Assembly (NCBI GenBank): GCA_013812065.1
Contig: JACCUC010000134.1
Coordinates: 1 to 7,271, forward strand
Length of the DNA stretch: 7,271 nucleotides
Origin: Thermoleophilaceae bacterium
GTDB lineage: Bacteria; Actinomycetota; Thermoleophilia; Solirubrobacterales; Thermoleophilaceae
Direction of reading: 5' to 3'
The position numbers and the translations under genes were made by a program. This document shows positions 4,578 to 7,271 of the stretch, one piece after another. Position 1 is the first letter of the stretch, and each line of letters starts with the position of its first letter. Below the pieces are notes generated by a model, which saw only the letters and a program-made list of their open reading frames with translations, searched no databases and was not told the DNA's origin.

Positions 4578-6008
4578 ATGGCGACTTTCAACGGGAATCG
4601 GAGCCGCAACGGACCCCGGGGGGACGGCTCCAAGACTCCGGCTCAGCAACTGCTGGACAGGCTCGGGCCGGTCAATCGCTGGCACGACCCGGAGCACATC
4701 GGCGACTTCGGCATGCCCGCGCGCGTCGACATGGAGACGCTGCTCGAGCCCCACGCCAAGGCCGGGCCGGCATCCCGGATGGGGCCGATCGAGAAGGTGC
4801 ACGCCTTCTGGTTCGCCGGCATGAGCTGCGACGGCTGCACCGTGGCGGTGAGTGGCGCCGAGAAGCCCTCGCTCGAGGACTTGCTGCTTGGGGCTCATCC
4901 GGGCCTGCCGCGGGTCATCCTTCACCACCCGGTGGTCAACCTCGAGGGCGGGCCCAACTTCCTCAAAGCACACGAGAGAGCGGTCAAGGGCGAGCTCGAC
5001 GCCCCCTACGTGATCATCCTCGAGGGTTCCATCCCCGACGAGCTCAAGGCGATGGAGACCGGCGGCTGGTGGGCGGCCGCCGGTGAAGAGCCCTGGGGCA
5101 AGGACGGCAAGGAGCGCGTTGTCACGTGCAACGAGTGGGTCGCGCGCCTTGCTCCCAACGCGGCCGCGTCGCTGGCAATCGGCACCTGCGCGACCTGGGG
5201 TGGCATCCCCTCCGCCGAGGGCAACCCCACCGGCGCCATGAGCCTCATGGACTTCCTCGGCGCGGAGTACCGCAGCGGGTTCGGCGTCCCCGTCGTCAAC
5301 GTTCCCGGGTGCGCGCCGATCGGGGACAACTTCAACGAGACCGTCGCCGCGATCCTCTACTTCCTCCAGGGCTTCGGCCCGCTGCCCGAGTTCGACGAGC
5401 TCGGCCGGCCGGCCTGGCTGTTCGGCGAGACCGTGCACCGCCACTGCGTGCGTGGCGCCTACTACGAGGAAGGCGTCTACGCCGAGGAGTTCGGCGACAA
5501 GGAGTGCCTGGTCGAGGTCGGCTGCTGGGGACCGGTGGTCAACTGCAACATCACCTCTCGCGGGGCCATCAACCACGTCGGAGGGTGCATGAACGCCGGC
5601 GGCGCCTGCATCGGCTGCACGATGCCGGGGTTCCCCGACAAGTTCACGCCCTTCCACAAGACCCCGCCCGGGTCGAAGGTATCGACCATGGCATCCCGGA
5701 TGCTCGGCAATTTCATCAAGCCGATGCGCCTGTACTCAAACGAGCATCTGTCCCGCGAGGCGAGGTGGGACATTCACAACCACATCCCGAGCGGATGGGC
5801 GGCGCAGAAGTCCGAACCCTCGCACCTGCGTGAATTCGGACATAGGTTCTACGACAGGCTCCGGCGCTCCACGGACACCTCCAGGCACGCTGGGGAGGTG
5901 TGGGGCAAGCAGACCGAGTGGACGGAGGCCAAGAACCCCGCCCTGGACACCCACTCCTCAGGCAACGGCGCGCCGCCCGAGGAACGCGAAGTCAGCAGGC
6001 AGGGGTAA
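4578..6008 (+). CDS. hhyS: Group 1h (actinobacterial-type) [NiFe] hydrogenase small subunit
   Basis: HhyS passes electrons from the Ni-Fe site of HhyL through three Fe-S clusters. The product is 476 residues; the ATG at 4578 is chosen for GGAGGAG four bases upstream, although the frame is open further 5'. Ligands visible: proximal cluster Cys84 and Cys87 (CDGC), Cys204 (GTCATWGG), Cys245 (PGCAP); distal cluster His287 and Cys290 (HRHC), Cys310, Cys316; medial cluster Cys323, Cys337, Cys344, Cys347 (CIGC). Cys337 stands where most group 1 enzymes have Pro, which predicts a medial [4Fe-4S]. There is no Tat signal and no C-terminal membrane helix, as expected for group 1h, so the enzyme should be cytoplasmic or peripheral. 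About 70 N-terminal and over 70 C-terminal residues flank the core. Databases sometimes mislabel such genes HypE. Confidence 0.93.
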   Translation: MATFNGNRSRNGPRGDGSKTPAQQLLDRLGPVNRWHDPEHIGDFGMPARVDMETLLEPHAKAGPASRMGPIEKVHAFWFAGMSCDGCTVAVSGAEKPSLEDLLLGAHPGLPRVILHHPVVNLEGGPNFLKAHERAVKGELDAPYVIILEGSIPDELKAMETGGWWAAAGEEPWGKDGKERVVTCNEWVARLAPNAAASLAIGTCATWGGIPSAEGNPTGAMSLMDFLGAEYRSGFGVPVVNVPGCAPIGDNFNETVAAILYFLQGFGPLPEFDELGRPAWLFGETVHRHCVRGAYYEEGVYAEEFGDKECLVEVGCWGPVVNCNITSRGAINHVGGCMNAGGACIGCTMPGFPDKFTPFHKTPPGSKVSTMASRMLGNFIKPMRLYSNEHLSREARWDIHNHIPSGWAAQKSEPSHLREFGHRFYDRLRRSTDTSRHAGEVWGKQTEWTEAKNPALDTHSSGNGAPPEEREVSRQG

Positions 6009-6011
6009 TCC

Positions 6012-7271
6012 ATGTGCTTCAAGACGCTACCCCTCGAGTTCGACGCGGCTGGGAACGCACAGCTGCGCGGAGGCATCCCCGACCCATACTCGGTCTCGAC
6101 CGCCCGGCCCGAGGTCCACATGACGGAGGCCCAGCGCACGGCCCAGATCGAGAAGCTGGTCGAGCGTAACGGCCACATCAAGGATCTGAACATGGACCCG
6201 GTCACGCGGATCGCCGGGTCCATGGCCTTGCACATGACGGCCGACCTGCAGGAGGGCAAGTACATCCAGGCGCACTCGCAGGCGCCGCTCTTCCGCGGCT
6301 ACGAGGTGATCCTCATGGGTCGCGACCCGCGCGACGCCACCTACATCGCGTCCCGAGCCTGCGGCGTGTGCGGCGGCGTCCACGCGCACGCCGCCGCCTA
6401 CGCGGTGGAGATGGCGCTCGACCTGGCGCCCCCGCCGATGGGCACGGTCGTGCGCAACCTGGGCGAGACCGCGGAGATGGGCTACGACAACCCCCTCCAC
6501 CTGTACCTGCTCGCCGGCCCCGACTACTCCGAGCCCGTCATCAAGGCGACGAATCCGGAGTTGTGGCCCAAGGCCGAGCAGTGGAGGTGCCCCGGGGAGA
6601 AGCACCATGGCTTCAGGACGATGGCGGAGATAATGACGGCGCTGACGCCGCTCACCGGCCAGCTCTATCGCGAGGGGATTCAGTTCACGCGGCTCGCGCG
6701 GGAGATGTTCGTGCTCTTCCACGGCAAGTACCCGCACCCGCAGACGATCATCCCGGGCGGCGTCACCTCGACGGTGACGCTCCAGTCGCTCAACGAGTAC
6801 CACGCCCGGCTCGGAGAGATCTTCGACTACGCCCAGCGGATGATGGCCATCTGGAATGACATTCCTGAGTTCTTCTACGAGGCCGACGAGCGCTACAAGG
6901 AGGTCGGCGCCCTTCCCATGAACTTTGTGGACACCGGGTTCTGGGACCACCAGGATGCCTACGACGCCACGTATAAGAACTGCAACGAGTGGGGTGAGCG
7001 GCGCTGGTCCACGCCCGGCGCGATCATCAACGGCGAACTCGTCACGACGCGGCTGACCGACCTCAACATCGGGTTGGAGGAGTTCGTCGAGCACTCGTAC
7101 TACGAGGAGTGGACCGACGGGAACGGGAACGGGATGCGATACCAGACCGACCCGCTCGGCAACCCGCTGAGTCCATATCACCCCTGGAACAAGAACACCA
7201 TCGCGAAGCCGCAGGAGAAGAGCTGGAAGGACAAGTACAGCTACTCGACCTCACCGCGGTGGGACCGCGAG
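6012..7271 (+). CDS. hhyL: Group 1h [NiFe] hydrogenase large subunit, 3' end outside window
   Basis: HhyL carries the Ni-Fe active site that oxidises H2, in this group typically at trace atmospheric levels to support survival. The first 420 codons are present and in frame to the last base. The ATG at 6012 lies 3 bp after the hhyS stop, with AGGGG overlapping that stop as ribosome binding site, so the genes are tightly coupled. Visible motifs are DPVTRIAG (62-69), FRGYE (94-98), GRDPRD (103-108), the L1 motif RACGVCGGVH with Ni/Fe ligands Cys117 and Cys120 and conserved Arg115 and His124, and a PHPQ-GGVTS block (241-253). The C-terminal DPCxxC motif and maturation-protease site lie beyond the window. 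Ala68 occupies a position that is Glu in the usual TRIEG motif. Confidence 0.93.
   Translation, partial: MCFKTLPLEFDAAGNAQLRGGIPDPYSVSTARPEVHMTEAQRTAQIEKLVERNGHIKDLNMDPVTRIAGSMALHMTADLQEGKYIQAHSQAPLFRGYEVILMGRDPRDATYIASRACGVCGGVHAHAAAYAVEMALDLAPPPMGTVVRNLGETAEMGYDNPLHLYLLAGPDYSEPVIKATNPELWPKAEQWRCPGEKHHGFRTMAEIMTALTPLTGQLYREGIQFTRLAREMFVLFHGKYPHPQTIIPGGVTSTVTLQSLNEYHARLGEIFDYAQRMMAIWNDIPEFFYEADERYKEVGALPMNFVDTGFWDHQDAYDATYKNCNEWGERRWSTPGAIINGELVTTRLTDLNIGLEEFVEHSYYEEWTDGNGNGMRYQTDPLGNPLSPYHPWNKNTIAKPQEKSWKDKYSYSTSPRWDRE

Noticed and set aside
4509..5657. Long minus-strand open frame opposite hhyS
   Set aside because: It is antisense to a gene with all family motifs. The composition is the usual GC-rich mirror (Val/Asp/Arg-rich), with no motif or start signal.
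6027..7181. Long minus-strand open frame opposite hhyL
   Set aside because: It is antisense to an in-frame large subunit. The length comes from GC-rich codon bias.

Overview
The window is very GC-rich, uses GTG as well as ATG starts, and has strong GGAGG-type ribosome binding sites. Together with an actinobacterial-type (group 1h) [NiFe] hydrogenase, this suggests a soil actinobacterium or a close relative. A deep-branching class such as Thermoleophilia is a guess from gene content, not something the sequence proves.

Left part (1-1377, + strand): two consecutive genes encode heptad-repeat, coiled-coil proteins. The first has lost its N-terminus to the window edge. The second has one N-terminal membrane helix followed by 16 exact seven-residue repeats. 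They end at a long hairpin that overlaps the second stop codon.

Middle (1378-3116): a gene-poor island of mobile-element debris. It holds a C-terminally truncated IS5-family transposase on + between two pieces of an IS630-family transposase, one on - and one on +. The two IS630 pieces fit together to the nucleotide, in frame, if about 870 bp is inverted back. The left part of the island (1378-1910) has no confident gene, only a possible small broken ORF, a short tandem repeat and a possible remnant of the heptad-repeat gene.

Right-centre (3117-4464, - strand): a compact five-gene operon. A DUF1059-family small protein comes first, followed by four tiny single-pass membrane proteins (86-102 aa). 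The last four are joined by three successive 4-bp stop/start overlaps. All four membrane proteins are predicted to have a short outer N-terminus and a helical cytoplasmic tail. I do not recognise a named function for them.

Right (4578-7271, + strand): hhyS and the first 420 codons of hhyL, the small and large subunits of a high-affinity [NiFe] hydrogenase of the kind that oxidises atmospheric H2. The ligands for three Fe-S clusters are visible in HhyS and the N-terminal Ni-Fe motif in HhyL. The hydrogenase operon and the membrane-protein operon diverge from a shared 113-bp region with a near-palindrome in its only AT-rich patch. The most interesting untested idea is that the membrane-protein cassette, perhaps with the heptad-repeat proteins beyond the IS island, supports or docks this hydrogenase, which itself has no signal peptide or membrane anchor.
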